A stretch of 27,275 bases of DNA from Euprymna scolopes (lineage: Eukaryota > Mollusca > Cephalopoda > Sepiida > Sepiolidae). The position numbers were made by a program, and so were the translations under genes. Positions 8,040 to 18,489 of the stretch are shown piece by piece. The notes under the pieces were generated by a model that saw only the letters and a program-made list of their open reading frames with translations, was not told the DNA's origin and ran no database searches. Within the stretch, counting starts at the first letter, position 1. Every line of letters begins with the position of its first letter. The stretch is taken from assembly GCA_024364805.1 (NCBI GenBank), contig CM044493.1, forward strand, positions 105,348,797-105,376,071. Reading direction: 5' to 3'.

Positions 8040-9770
8040 TAATATTAATCGGTTTATTAGGTTAATACACAGAAATTAAAAAAACGGTTATTTAGGTTCG
8101 CATCTACTGTAAGATTTTACTCCTTGAAGTGATTAAAAGGACATTACTAAGTTTTCATTGTTAATGGGAGAGGGGATAGGTATGAATTCATGCAGTGGAA
8201 GCACTAAATTTGCAACAGCATTGGTTTGAGAGACGAGTTTATGCAAGGTTAGATATAGTTTTGTATGTTCAGGAATAGGATAATATGTTAAAGTATGATC
8301 TACTTAATATCGGAAATTTAAATTTGGTGTCCAGGCTGAGTATTTAATACGAATGAAAAATAAGGTATATGCTCAATATAGATACAAGAGACCATTTGAT
8401 TTGGAGTACAGTTAAGGGTTAGGGTTAGCTTGGATGATACAAGTTATGGCATATTCTGTAAGTATATTTAAATATAGATGGATGGATAAGTGCCATGTTT
8501 TCAGTGTATGCGAATGCATGGAATTTTAGGCATTGAGTATTTTGTCTTCCGACTTCTAACGAGGGAAGATAGCTTCGGCTTTCTCTTAATATCCTGAAGT
8601 TTGTATTATGATGATTACCGTTTCAGTTTGTGCATAAATTATTGCAATACTATCTCCTATCAAAAGAAGATATTAATGGTTGCTGTTCATTATAGAATCA
8701 CTTTTAATCTATGTATGCGACTATGGCTAGTAAGTATTTACTTAGATGCTTAGTTTTAGGATAAAAGTATAACCAGAAACATGCCTAAGAAATCTTTACG
8801 TGGGCATGTGTATCGATTTACGAGTAGTCAGTCTATTGAGGCTTAGGGTTGAGAGTTAGGACCCCTCTAAGTTACGTGCAATGGATTAGACTTAATGGCA
8901 ACTTAGGAAATAGAGCAGTTAGTGATCAGGAGATAGGATTTAAGTAACAGTGAAGTATACTTGTACGTTAGAGTATAGAGTTTGGGGGGGAGGAGAGTTT
9001 AAAAAAGTGGTGGGGGTTGTCATGCAAAACAGACAAAGGCAGTCATCTTGGAGGCAAAGTATCTATAGGATATACTACGTATATCCTATAGATACTTTGC
9101 CTCCAAGCAGCGGTATTTTTTGCGGTTTAGAGAGGAATTATCGGTATATAGTGTCGTGGTTTAATTGTTCAAGTCCATAGACTAGGTCAAGCACAAAACA
9201 CTTCAAATAAGTCTCTGATATTGCAATTGTCTCTATCTAATTTTTTGGAAGTTGAATAGAGTATTAGACGGTGTTGATCTCTGCTTAGAGAGAGAATGAG
9301 GACTTAAGTTAAAATTCAAGTGATATAAGGAATTAAATGAGGATTGGATATACGATCACTGGATGTTGAACTGCTCGGGAGAAATTATGTATCTATTCAG
9401 AAGAGTGTCTTAGTGATATAATATTTTTGAAATTAACAGTCCGAGGATACTGAAAGTAAGTTGTGAGATGATGAAGGTCCAGCAGAGGCGATTAGTTGTA
9501 GGTAGCAAGGTGATTTTAGTTTAGTATTTACGAATTGTATATATTAAGAATACTGCTTAAGTTCTACCCTCTATCGTAAAGGGAAATCCGTTTGTAATGC
9601 GGTTGGCTAATTTGACAAGAAAAGAAGCGCGTAAGGTTGTTTCAATAGAAAGAACTTATCTAATTTTTGATGATATCGGCTTACAGACAATTGTACAGAT
9701 TGATGAATTGCTGAGTAATAGGAGCTCTTCTTCCTGGTGTTTCGATGAGTAACGGATCAAAAGCATAGAC
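8040..9770. other. Unassigned 1.7 kb with strong G-over-C skew
   Basis: No recognisable gene. In most 60-base lines G outnumbers C two- to fourfold on the plus strand, and T and A are about equal. The only frame above 60 codons (8950-9180) crosses a palindrome and is not credible. The skew has the same sign as over the minus-strand LINE to the left, so this may be an older minus-strand retroelement, but I could identify no protein motif. Confidence 0.5.
9047..9107. repeat. Perfect 28-bp inverted repeat with 5-nt spacer
   Basis: Bases 9047-9074 are the exact reverse complement of 9080-9107, separated by CTACG. The arms begin CTTGGAGGCAAAGTATC. All 28 pairs match, and homology stops abruptly on both sides. 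Confidence 0.95.
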
Positions 9771-9878
9771 TTTATAACTGGAATATGCACACCCGGATAG
9801 GAGTCCCGAAAGGAGATTGCAGTGTGCGAGGGGAAGGGGCACTTTCTATTGATTTAATAAATTTTCTAATTTTTATTA

Positions 9879-9911
9879 ATTTTTTTTTTTTTTTTTGGCG
9901 GGAGGGGGGGG
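9879..9911. repeat. Poly-T then poly-G low-complexity tract
   Basis: A run of about 17 T followed by a G-rich tract (GGCGGGAGGGGGGGG). Open frames crossing it on both strands are artefacts. Confidence 0.85.
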
Positions 9912-10705
9912 TCTTACCATGGCTGTTTATATTAAGTATCATACTTATAGTTTTTCTGTCATCAAAATAAGCTAATCTATAGGGATTCTCCACCCCCACT
10001 ACCTCGATGCGCCATGGTAAAAGGAAAAAAATTTTGTCAGGAAATTCTTATAAAATAAGTAAGAATGGTTTAAATATGTCTGTGAAATAAAAATAAAATA
10101 AAACCAAACAGAATTATATGTACACACGAGAAACACGAGAAAAGATTTATTTGACTTTTTAAGAAAGAGCGGATAAAACAATGTACTTAGCTTAAAGTTA
10201 CATCTTCGAGGCATGCCTTCCATCGGTCAGCGTCCAAGTGACGCTAAGAAATTCTACCCTTACTAACGGAGGTCATTGGAGGGGGGTGAGATCGTCCAGT
10301 GGAAGGTTTCCTCTTCTTTTTTAAGGAGAAGGAAAGAAACATATATTCTGCTTATATATTTTAAAGATAAGATTTTAAACGTCGACAAATTTCGAGTTTA
10401 CATATTTGATAAGCCAGGCACGAATTAAATTTTAAAAAACTGAGTAATGGCAAAATAAGTCTGAATTCCATAGCGAGTATAACATACTGACCCAACGGGT
10501 CACGGATAGTCTAGTTATTTCTAATAATTTATACTTCATTTAAATTCTAAGTTGTAATTCCTAAAACGCTCCCAATGTATACGGACCTAGCATAAATCCC
10601 TTATTTTAAGTAAACTCCTTCCATAGTTATAACCCATAAATACATATGATTAAATAAACATTCTCTTCAATCACTTCTCCTATATTCTTCCCGAGCATAT
10701 AGATA
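9912..10705. other. AT-rich stretch without recognised gene
   Basis: No motif or long frame that I can support. The skew reverses within this region: G exceeds C to the left and C exceeds G to the right. Confidence 0.5.
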
Positions 10706-10710
10706 CTCAT

Positions 10711-10951
10711 AGGCACACATATATTGAATAATAGGTACTATAACTGCCATAAGAGTAAAATATCCAACGCAATTTCAGAAAACAACCTTTGGTCTGTAGT
10801 TAAATGGGGCCATAAATGGCTGATAACATAAATATTGAATCAGGCACACATATATTGAATCCTAGGCACACATATATTGAATCCTAGGCACACATATATT
10901 GAATCATAGGCACACATATATTGAATCATAGGCACACATATATTGAATCCT
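10711..10951 (+). repeat. 22-bp minisatellite, interrupted
   Basis: Five tandem 22-bp units begin at 10842, 10864, 10886, 10908 and 10930; each starts AGGCACACATATATTGAA and ends CCT or CAT. A sixth unit lies alone at 10711-10732. Between them is a 95-bp LINE-derived block plus a partial unit (ATATTGAAT, 10832-10840). Units differ at only one or two positions, so the array is young. Confidence 0.95.
10738..10832 (+). repeat. Out-of-order duplicate of a LINE RT block (second copy 11,489-11,582)
   Basis: About 95 bp match 11,489-11,582 with only a few differences, in the same orientation. The block encodes NNLWSVVKWGHKWLIT, matching the LWSVVEWGQKWMVT region of the LINE reverse transcriptase. 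Here the frame is kept, whereas the 11.5-kb copy has lost a base in it. It sits inside the 22-bp minisatellite. Confidence 0.85.
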
Positions 10952-10984
10952 CAATGGCAGATATGCCATACACTTTCCTTCATT

Positions 10985-12000
10985 TTATAATAAAACCTAG
11001 TCCGTGTCCTCTTCAAAATCTTCAATAAATGCCTAAACTGAGTTTGCTTCCCTGATAGCTGTAAAATTGCTTCCTCCAGTATTCAAGTATTATGACGAAA
11101 AAACTAACTATCTCTCGTAACGTCTTATCAGTTTCTTCCTTCTCTTTGCTAAAATATTTGAGTCATTAATCAATCAAACTCTACAATCTTGTAAATGCTA
11201 AGCTTCCTTCTAACCAGCAGTATGAACTGGAACAATCTCTGAACGCATATATACGAGAGAGAGAAAGCTAGAGCTGCAGTCCTTCATATACCTGTTGAAA
11301 AGGTTTAACATAAACAACTACTCATAAAAAAGTACATCTTATTGTATTTCTGGAAGAATACTTAACATACTCAGGCCCTTTCTATTCAAAATAAAAATCC
11401 AGATTGTCCTCAGTAGTCGTACGTTTAAACCGCATGATACTAATAGAAGTGTGCCTCGGGATTATATATTTTCTTATGTCACAACGCTCTATAACTGCCA
11501 TAAGAGTAAAATATCCAACGTAATTTCAGAAAACAACCTTTGGTCTGTAGTGAAATGGGCTATAAATGGCTGATAACATAAAATACTACTAAATCTAAGC
11601 CAGACTACTTTTACAACTACAAAATTCCACACCAGGACTGCCATGACAAATAACGCCCTACCCGAGAGCTCATCCTTCAAAAGCACCAGCTAAACATTCA
11701 CAGGAAACATGAATTGAAACAAAATCATTGAAGACATAAATGTGCTCTGATGAATTCAGCATTTGTACTCCCTCAACATACATTCTCGTAACTAGCAAAA
11801 TAAAAATCCTTTCACTGTTTGGGTCGCTAAATACAGGAAAGCCTTGTACTCTAAGAGTTTTTCCCCTTTAGATGCTAGGCTTTGAAATTCCCTCCCTGTT
11901 TTTTTACTATACTAACCTGCAGAATTTTAAATGTAATGTGAACAAACATCTCACTACTCAACTGCTTACAGTCTCATTAGATTAGATTTAAATATTAGTT
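10985..12000 (+). mobile_element. Jockey/CR1-like LINE, copy 2, truncated and decayed
   Basis: Plus-strand translation in shifting frames follows copy 1: VLFKIFNKCLN.VCFPDS (copy 1 VLSKLYNKCLSEASFPDC), SRTFKPHDTNRSVPRDYIF (DGRTSKQYDINAGVPQGSI), then directly TTLYNCHKSK and NLWSVVKW, NALPESSSFK, FTGNMN.NKIIEDI, and near 11,840 RKALYSKSFSPLDARL, ending CNVNKHLTTQ near 11,965. The FADD region is largely deleted between 11,465 and 11,485. A second large gap removes the IRP.MEYC to HRR portion. Many stops and frame changes make it far older than copy 1. There is no 5' region, endonuclease or poly(A). It lacks the RTE-like insert of copy 1. Confidence 0.75.
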
Positions 12001-12009
12001 TCTTACGTC

Positions 12010-12915
12010 TTAGTGGACATATGTCTTCTTTCTATTGGATATTTGCCAGGTGCTCGGAAATGATGTTAAAGAAGTTAAAATTAGGGACGTAAAATTCCTG
12101 GAGATTAAATCAGCGAGACTGACCGATATTTCAAGGTAATGCATGGTAGAATGCTTTGACGTTGTCTGTGCCAATAAAATACAGGCAGAAGACAACGAAA
12201 AAAGGACAGAGCGGCGGTGACGGGGAAGCTAAGCAACACATTTTACTATATTGAAATCACACTAATCCCAACATGCGCGCCGTCACTAATGCCACACCCA
12301 TCATACTGAAATCGGAAAGGTTGATTTGAATAAACAAAATATTTTATAACCCGCTATGTGTGTGTGTTCTATTGTGCTGCCAAGTGTATATAGCAAGACT
12401 TTGACAAAAGCTGATTTTTTTTTAGAAATTATATAGACTACAAAACACATTTGATGACCGGCTGCAGCGAAAACATAACATTTGGAATGAAACAAGTAAA
12501 ACAAATAAATAGTTTTATTTAGCTCCCAAATGCCAACAATTTTTCACGGCTGCATATGTATAATGCAAGAATACATATGGAGTTGGTCACTTCTCTTCTA
12601 CAAAAGACGGTGTTTAAAGTAATTCAAAGAGAAAATAATATTTTTAAACTTCCATCATTAACAACATTCTCGACTGTATCTTGCAACGAGTTTCAATAAT
12701 TTATTATTCTCCATGTTTATTCGCGTGAGCATTCAACTTGCTTGTTTTCAAATCATGTAAAAATGTCTATTTCTGTTATGTTCAGTGAAAATCGAAAAAT
12801 GCTTCTATTGTAGCAATGCTGACAATGAGTATCTATATATTAATACGATAGCGTGTGTGTTATTTTCTGTGTCACGCTTCCATCCGGGTCGTTATGTACT
12901 TCCATTTCTTGTGAG
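12010..12915. other. Stretch without recognised gene
   Basis: Two minus-strand frames (12010-12195, 12301-12504) have no recognised motif. A more complex block at 12,020-12,260 ends near an AATAAA-containing segment and might be repeat-derived. I can support nothing further. Confidence 0.4.
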
Positions 12916-12920
12916 AAATA

Positions 12921-13187
12921 ATTTTACCAAGAAATTTTCATCAGTTTTGGTTTCGGTTTCGATTAGAGCTGATGGCACTTAAGTCATCAATTTTTTTTTA
13001 ATAAATAATTTTATCAAGAATTCTTCATAAGTTTTGGTTTTTGTTTCGATTATCGGTGAAGTTATTATATATATATATGTATATATATATGTATATATAT
13101 GCACATATATATGCATACATATACATATATACATATACACACACGCAAGCACACACACATACATACATACACACACACATATATATA

Positions 13188-13224
<37 letters not shown>

Positions 13225-13290
13225 CATAAGTTTTTATTTCGGTTTCGATTCGAGCTAATGCACCGAAGTCATATGGATATATTTTTTTTA
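12921..13290 (+). repeat. Degenerate ~80-bp unit in three copies
   Basis: Copies begin near 12,921, 13,003 and 13,222. Each has TTCATAAG or TTCATCAG, then TTTGGTTTCGGTTTCGATT or a variant, and then AGCTGATGG or AGCTAATGC. Copies 1 and 3 also share a following AGTCAT. Copy 2 runs into the (AT)/(CA) microsatellite, which separates it from copy 3. Confidence 0.7.
13062..13222. repeat. (AT)n/(CA)n/(CATA)n compound microsatellite
   Basis: Alternating TA with GT and CA steps. All four overlapping open frames here translate to I/Y/H/T repeats and are not genes. Confidence 0.95.
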
Positions 13291-13339
13291 TTTTTGAAAT
13301 CGAAACTTTATAATATACAAAAATCGATAGTATATTAAA

Positions 13340-14080
13340 TCCTTAATAATATATACGATATTTGCAAGAATTAAAATATCATATTTAAGCGTACTTTACG
13401 GGCTTTGTTGGGCGTTCGTACTAGCTTTTATAAATACTTTTGCAGATTTAACAAAAAAAGCTACAATAGTATCAGAGCGTCTCCATTTACACTGAACATG
13501 TACAGAATGCCAACAGCAATATATTACATATGAATGATTCCCTTGCGGAATTTCCACAGGTCCTGCTAGTATAAAAACATGTTCAGAACGGAATTTTCCA
13601 CATAAGGTTAGATGAAGTAGCAAAGCGGGAAAATTCTACTAGAACATAACAAATTAGAATTAGCGCTGGAACTAGTTGAAGATTCAATTCTCAGTGCGGG
13701 CGACATTCAAAATACAATTGCGAATTACTTAGGATTACTTCGCAGTCATGGCTGAGGGAATGAGGAAATGCTAGCTCCCTTCGGTGATTAAATAAAGGAT
13801 TCCGTTCGAAATTTCGTGCAGATTACCACGCTCGGCGGAAGGATTACCGAATTTAACAAAATATAATTGAAGAAGATCTAAGGTTACATCGATCAAAACA
13901 TTGGGAAAACGACGATGAGAACATCACTATCATATCGTATGAATTCAAAGATTTTATTGTTAGCATTGGTTTCCCCGATATTTTTCTAGTCAAAATTTCT
14001 TTTACAAAGGTCGGTTACTTAGAGGATCAATCATGTAAAGGTTGCTAACATCATGATTACAAGTGAGTTTTGTGGGACGA
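13340..14080. other. No recognised gene; possible decayed retroelement UTR
   Basis: No convincing frame. Near 13,885-13,920 GGTTACATCGATCAAAAC, CATTG and GATGAGAACA resemble 19,885-19,918 (TGTTACATCGGCCAAAAC, GTTG, GATGAGAATA). This phrasing is similar to the terminal repeats of Penelope-like elements, but both are degraded and the match is weak. Confidence 0.3.
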
Positions 14081-14083
14081 ACT

Positions 14084-14148
14084 GGATTCGAACTTGGCAC
14101 ACTCAGGTCGTCAGTACATGTCGTTAACCATTAGACTACCGTCATTTT
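14084..14148 (-). mobile_element. tRNA-like SINE head or tRNA pseudogene
   Basis: On the minus strand TAGTCTAATGG fits a Pol III A box, and AGTTCGAATCC, 33 nt further on, fits the B box at 10 of 11 positions. The T and acceptor stems do not pair well, so this is not a working tRNA. It is either a tRNA-derived SINE head or a tRNA relic. No tail or flanking duplication could be drawn. Confidence 0.55.
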
Positions 14149-14280
14149 TCAAGATAAGAGTAGTAGTCCAAATAACCCAAATAATATTAATCGCAATACA
14201 ACGTCTACCCCACCCTCGAACGTACATCTAATTCCAATCTAAGTTATAATTTTCGTTTAGTATCTTTCTTATTTAAAATT

Positions 14281-15353
14281 ATGTCTTCTTTTCAGAACGT
14301 TGAATACAAGATGGAAAAAAAGAAAAATCGTACAATGTTCTTATTTCAATTGAAGCTAGGGCGAAAAGCTGCTGAAACAGTCGCGATATAAACGAAGCAT
14401 TTGGCCCAGGAACCACTATTGAACGCACATTACAATAGTGGTTTAAGAAATGTCGTGACGGTGTCGAGAGTCCTGAAGATGATGAGCGTAGTGGTCGGCC
14501 ATCGGATGTTGACAACAACCAATTAAGAATCTTCGTTGAAGCTAAACCACGCACAGCTGTTCGGGAACTTGCTTCTGAAATAAACGTAACGTATACGACG
14601 ATTTCCAACCACTTGAGAGAAATTAGAAAGACAAAAAACTAAATACATAAGTGCCTCACGAATTGAACGACAACCAAATAAAACGCTGTTATTAACTGTC
14701 GTCTTCACTTCTTTTACGCAACAAGAACGACCCGTTCCTCGACCGGGTTGTGACTTGCAATGAAAAATGGGATTTTTACGACAACTGGCGACGCTCAGCT
14801 CAGTGGTTAGACACCAATGAAGCTCAACGAAACTTACTAAAGTTAGAGTTGCACCAAAAGACGATCATGTTGACTGTTTGGTGGTCTGGGGACGGTCTCA
14901 TCTATTACAGTTTTTTGAATGCAAGTGAAACAATTACGGCGGACAAGCACTGTCAACAAATGGATGAAATGCACCAGAAACTTCGACAACAACACTCGGC
15001 ATTAGTCAACGAAAATGCTCGACTGCTTGTTTCTAAATGAACCTTGCAGAAGTTGAACAAATTGGGCTACGAAACTCTGCCTCATCCGCAATACTCTCCA
15101 GATCTCTTATCTCCCGACCACCACTCTTTCGAGCATCTCGACAACTTTCTGACTGAGAATTGTTCGAAAACCTAAGCGATATCAAAAACGCCTTCATCGA
15201 TTCCATCTCCACCAGAACGCAAGATTTTTTACATTACTGGTATGAATACATTTGTTTTGCGTTGGCAAAAGTGTTCATCATTTTGATGGTGCTTGTTTTG
15301 GTCAATAAGTTTTTATTTGAACCGAGATATTCTCATCTGAATTAAAAAGAAGT
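14281..15353 (+). pseudogene. mariner-family transposase, dead
   Basis: Transposase of a DD34D-type mariner (the SETMAR-like style). N-terminal part: FQLKLGRKAAETV, then in another frame DINEAFGPGTTIERT-like residues, CRDGVESPEDDERSGRPSDV, LRIFVEAKPRTAVRELASEI, TTISNHLREI. Catalytic part: VVTCNEKWDFYDNWRRSAQW (14,741-14,805), IMLTVWWSGDGLIYY, LVNENARL (about 15,005), and PHPQYSPDL (about 15,075). The first catalytic Asp is Asn (TCNEKW for TGDEKW) and the second is Glu (NENARL for HDNARP), so the enzyme would be inactive even in frame. There are several frame changes and stops. The C-terminus RWQKCSSF ends near 15,280. A possible right terminal sequence is ACCGCAAGAACTTTCTTG near 15,360-15,377; I could not find its left partner. 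Confidence 0.85.
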
Positions 15354-15700
15354 TTTAAACCGCAAGAACTTTCTTGTTGACCTCAACTGACCGCCATGAT
15401 TATTAAAAGTAGAACGAGGTTGAATTCATACCGTTGCTCAGTTTCGTATTTTGTCTTCAGTCTTATTTTTCGTTCTTAATGTTATTTCTCTATTTCCTTT
15501 TGCTCGATTCAATATTTCTTTTTTGTATTGAAAATATCAATATTTGTAATTTCGAACTTTTACTGTTTTTACCTAATTTTAATTTTAATCTTTCCTTATT
15601 TTTTGTTTTGTTTTGACGGCAATGCAACACTTTTATGTATGTATCTATTATTCACGATTCATTAGTTAACTGTGTAACTCTTTTATATGAAACCAACAGA
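15354..15700. other. T-rich stretch after mariner
   Basis: Contains the possible mariner right end (about 15,358-15,390), then T-rich DNA. The frame 15,434-15,616 is F/L-rich low complexity and not a gene. Confidence 0.5.
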
Positions 15701-15704
15701 AAAA

Positions 15705-16345
15705 CCAAGCATTGCCCGGTAATGAATGATTATCAAGGAATGTTCCAGACTTCAATAATCCAATAATTTTATTGTCATCGAAATCGGTTAAATCGCCTAT
15801 TTTTTTTTAAGAAATGATCGATTGATATACCGGGAGGAAACTTCATATACCTCTCCAACTGACTTGCTTCACAGTACATTAATATCTACATTGCACTGTG
15901 GAGAACCTGCTGTTTATTTTATAAAAATTCTTTTTATATAATGACTTGAATAAAAGTTTACAACGCAGAAGTCAAATACCATAGTTCAGTTGTGCTCTAA
16001 ACAGAAACATTCATTTCGAACGTCTTAACAAAGAACATAGTGTTGAATTTGTACGCTACGCTTTTCTTCTGTAATGATAAAACTTCTCAAATGCAATTGT
16101 TATGTTAAGCTGTATAAGGGTGTTAACTTGAATCAAAATCGGACTGTTCTTTCGATTATCAAGTTTTGATTGATGATTTTTTTTTGGGGGGGGTTCTGAT
16201 ACAAAACCTATTTAAGAACACTCCTACATGCATAAAGTACTTTGTGTCATGTGTTTTTTAATCGGTGCAACAGTTTCGGAGTCCATAGAGAACGAATTCA
16301 CGCACAGAGAATACAAAGGCAAAGTGTATTTCATATATAAGTAGA
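15705..16345 (-). mobile_element. Short Helitron-like element (H2), diverged
   Basis: The plus strand starts CCAAGCATTGCCCGGTAATG, matching the hairpin end of H1 (ACCCGGCATTGCCCGG); the left half of the stem and the CTAG are eroded. The far end has a long block ending GTTTCGGAGTCCATAGAGAA (16,273-16,292), then an A/C-rich segment and TTTCATATATAAGTAGA. On the minus strand this reads as a TC-start, TA-rich 5' end, parallel to H1. No coding potential. The family link to H1 rests on the two ends, and the body has diverged. Confidence 0.45.
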
Positions 16346-16349
16346 CAAA

Positions 16350-17240
16350 TCAATATCTTTTAGTTTTTTGCTCATAAAACACAGTTGATATTGTAATTAT
16401 GAATCACAGACAACATTGAAAAAAAAACACACACACACAGAAGACACTTCCAAGTCTGCTACAAACAAGGTGTGCGCCATATACCAAGCTAGAAAACCTC
16501 ACCAACGTTTAATGTTTCTAAAAGACCACCATTCGCACATCCATGGAGAACTTTTACACCTGAATGTGAGCAGCAACTTCTTATCTTTCCAGTTTGGACA
16601 AGGTTAAATAAAAAGAAAACCATTGATTTAATAGGTCCTGCACTGCCTTTCAAGCTGAAGTCTCTGTTCCGTCGCTGCAATGCTACATTCCTTTGCTTTT
16701 TTTTAAAAGTATTTATTCTACATAATATGTTCCGATTACCTTACTGAACTTGTATTCCCTTAACTATAATGCTGCCTACGAGTAGCAAAATCTCACCCCT
16801 TCACTATAAAAAGTTTGCACTATAATCGCTTCTTTTTCGAGCCTCTTTACGGTGGGATTCCCCTCACGTCTATTTTCTCAACTCTACCTTTAATTTATGC
16901 AGATTGTGTATGTATTATTATAGAATCAATCCTCTATTGATTATTATATATTACGAGAGAAAATTTGGTCGGTGGACTAATTTGAAAAATTAATAAAAAA
17001 AAATTAAAAAAAATAATAATGATATTGACTTCTATCAAATTCCGTCTGTGTTTGTTTACAATATCACGTCAGCTGATATCTGGGCTTGACGATAAATGCC
17101 CTAGAGAATGTCATTTCTGATTAATGTTTAATTTTAAAATATGTAAACGAAGAAATGATTTGCGGCGATTTTAAATGGTGCCTCTTCTTTTATCGTAAAT
17201 TGAACTCATTAATGAGAAAAAAAATAAATAAATAAAATCG
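16350..17240. other. Stretch without recognised gene
   Basis: Short frames at 16,416-16,607 (plus) and 16,489-16,680 (minus) overlap each other and match nothing I know. A small (AC)n tract lies at 16,424-16,439. The rest is AT-rich. Confidence 0.45.
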
Positions 17241-17243
17241 TGA

Positions 17244-17331
17244 GGTAAACGAGGGCTTGAACAGAGGGATTATTCGATCTGTAGTCGAATGCTCTACTGG
17301 TATGCTCTACCTGTAAGCTATATATCTAGAT
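17244..17331 (-). mobile_element. tRNA-derived SINE head with duplicated D-arm motif
   Basis: The minus strand reads TAGCTTACAGGTAGAGCAT (compare the tRNA D arm TAGCTCAGTNGGTAGAGC), then a second AGTAGAGCAT, an anticodon-like stem-loop TTCGA CTACAGA TCGAA with a perfect 5-bp stem and 7-nt loop, and TGTTCAAGCCC as B box. The acceptor stem is not intact and the following sequence is T/A-rich (TTTATTTATTTATT). It resembles tRNA-Tyr or tRNA-Lys style heads. A decayed tRNA copy is the alternative. Confidence 0.55.
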
Positions 17332-17660
17332 TATAATGAATCTGTTTGTAAGAAGAAATGATTTACTGAAATTTGATTATCTCCCTTGGCGAGTGTAATG
17401 TAAAATATTCCCCTGTAAAAATTTTTATTTTTTATCTATAAAAGGAAACGCTTTTTTTTTTCAGATCGGATTTTTCTTTTTCAATTTCGATACTTACCGG
17501 ATTAATTTCTGTAAAAAGAAAAAAATCATATATAAGAACACTGGCAGATATATAAATTAGCTTTTTGTGAAATTTGCAAAAGATAGGCTCAGCCGTTTTA
17601 GAACCTATGAAGAAGGAAGGTATTACACCTCCTCCCCCACACAAAGAGACTTTTATATAA
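17332..17660. other. Stretch without recognised gene
   Basis: AT-rich, with a poly-T at about 17,451. The minus-strand frame at 17,432-17,749 runs through the GA microsatellite (an S/L repeat) and is not credible. Confidence 0.5.
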
Positions 17661-17664
17661 TAGT

Positions 17665-17670
17665 AGGGAG

Positions 17671-17707
<37 letters not shown>

Positions 17708-17711
17708 GGGG
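17665..17711. repeat. (GA)n microsatellite
   Basis: Alternating AG with a short G run at its right end. Confidence 0.95.
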
Positions 17712-17714
17712 GAA

Positions 17715-18228
17715 AGATAGATAGTGATTACTGATTGAATACGTTGCATTTATATTCGTACTGCTGTGTAAAAAATATAAGTTTATACTTTCTCGAGCAT
17801 ATCAGTGTCTAAATTACCACAATATGATTTACACTTGGTATGGATTATCCCATAGTCTGCGATTGTTTCGATTAGGTTTATTATGCACCCTTTTCTTTTG
17901 ACTTTTACTTTTGTCCTTCTTCAGTTCTAACTTTTCCTTTTCGCCCGTCTTCTAAAATTCTGCAATTTAATATTTTTTTCTTTCGGGTCAGAAATTGGAA
18001 TTATTTTATTCCTTTGTTTCATTCATTTATATTCCTCATTATTTAAATATTTCGACGCCATATTTTTCTTTGTCATTTATATGTTGGTTTCAGCCTCGTT
18101 TTCAATTTCAGCTAACCTTCTGATCATCAGTGCGCATGCGCACATAAATTTCGTCTGATAATAGAAATTCGCATCCGTGAGTTTCCTTTCATCAAATTAT
18201 TTAGAATATTCATTTTCACTGCAAGTGT
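17715..18228. other. AT-rich stretch with one NRF1-type palindrome
   Basis: No gene recognised. GTGCGCATGCGCAC at 18,130-18,143 is a perfect 14-bp palindrome identical to the NRF1 consensus core. The sequence after it, ACATAAA, also follows the NRF1-like motif at 3,562. Confidence 0.5.
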
Positions 18229-18232
18229 CGAG

Positions 18233-18305
18233 AGAGGTGACAGTGGCTCAGTGGGAAATGACACGGACTGGCATCTCGAGTGCGTCAAGTTGAAGCCTGG
18301 GTTGT
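18233..18305 (+). mobile_element. tRNA-like SINE head
   Basis: TGGCTCAGTGG at about 18,244-18,254 is an exact A-box match, and AAGTTGAAGCC about 45 nt downstream is a partial B box (7 of 11). The spacing fits Pol III type 2 promoters. Stems are poor, and the tail and target duplications are not evident. Confidence 0.45.
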
Positions 18306-18489
18306 TCTACAGAACAATTTTCACATAGAGATCATGGCAATCTTCACATAGTCTACCCCGTAAGTAAACGATATCATAGAAAAAATTGCTAATAAAGAGT
18401 GGAACGATAAAATTATCAATCTAGAAAAGACGACATGATTCTATTTCCGTTGATGAAATCCGTTTTTTTTTGTTTTTTTGTTTTTTGTA

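Noticed and set aside
8413-8430. Two telomere-like GGGTTA units
   Set aside because: Only two units in a G-skewed region; too short to call an interstitial telomere.
10842-10951. CRISPR-like regular repeats
   Set aside because: The 22-bp units are directly tandem with no spacers, and the genome is animal; this is a minisatellite.
12979-13338. Four overlapping open frames
   Set aside because: They translate an (AT)/(CA) microsatellite.
14084-14148. Functional tRNA gene
   Set aside because: A and B boxes are good, but the acceptor and T stems do not pair.
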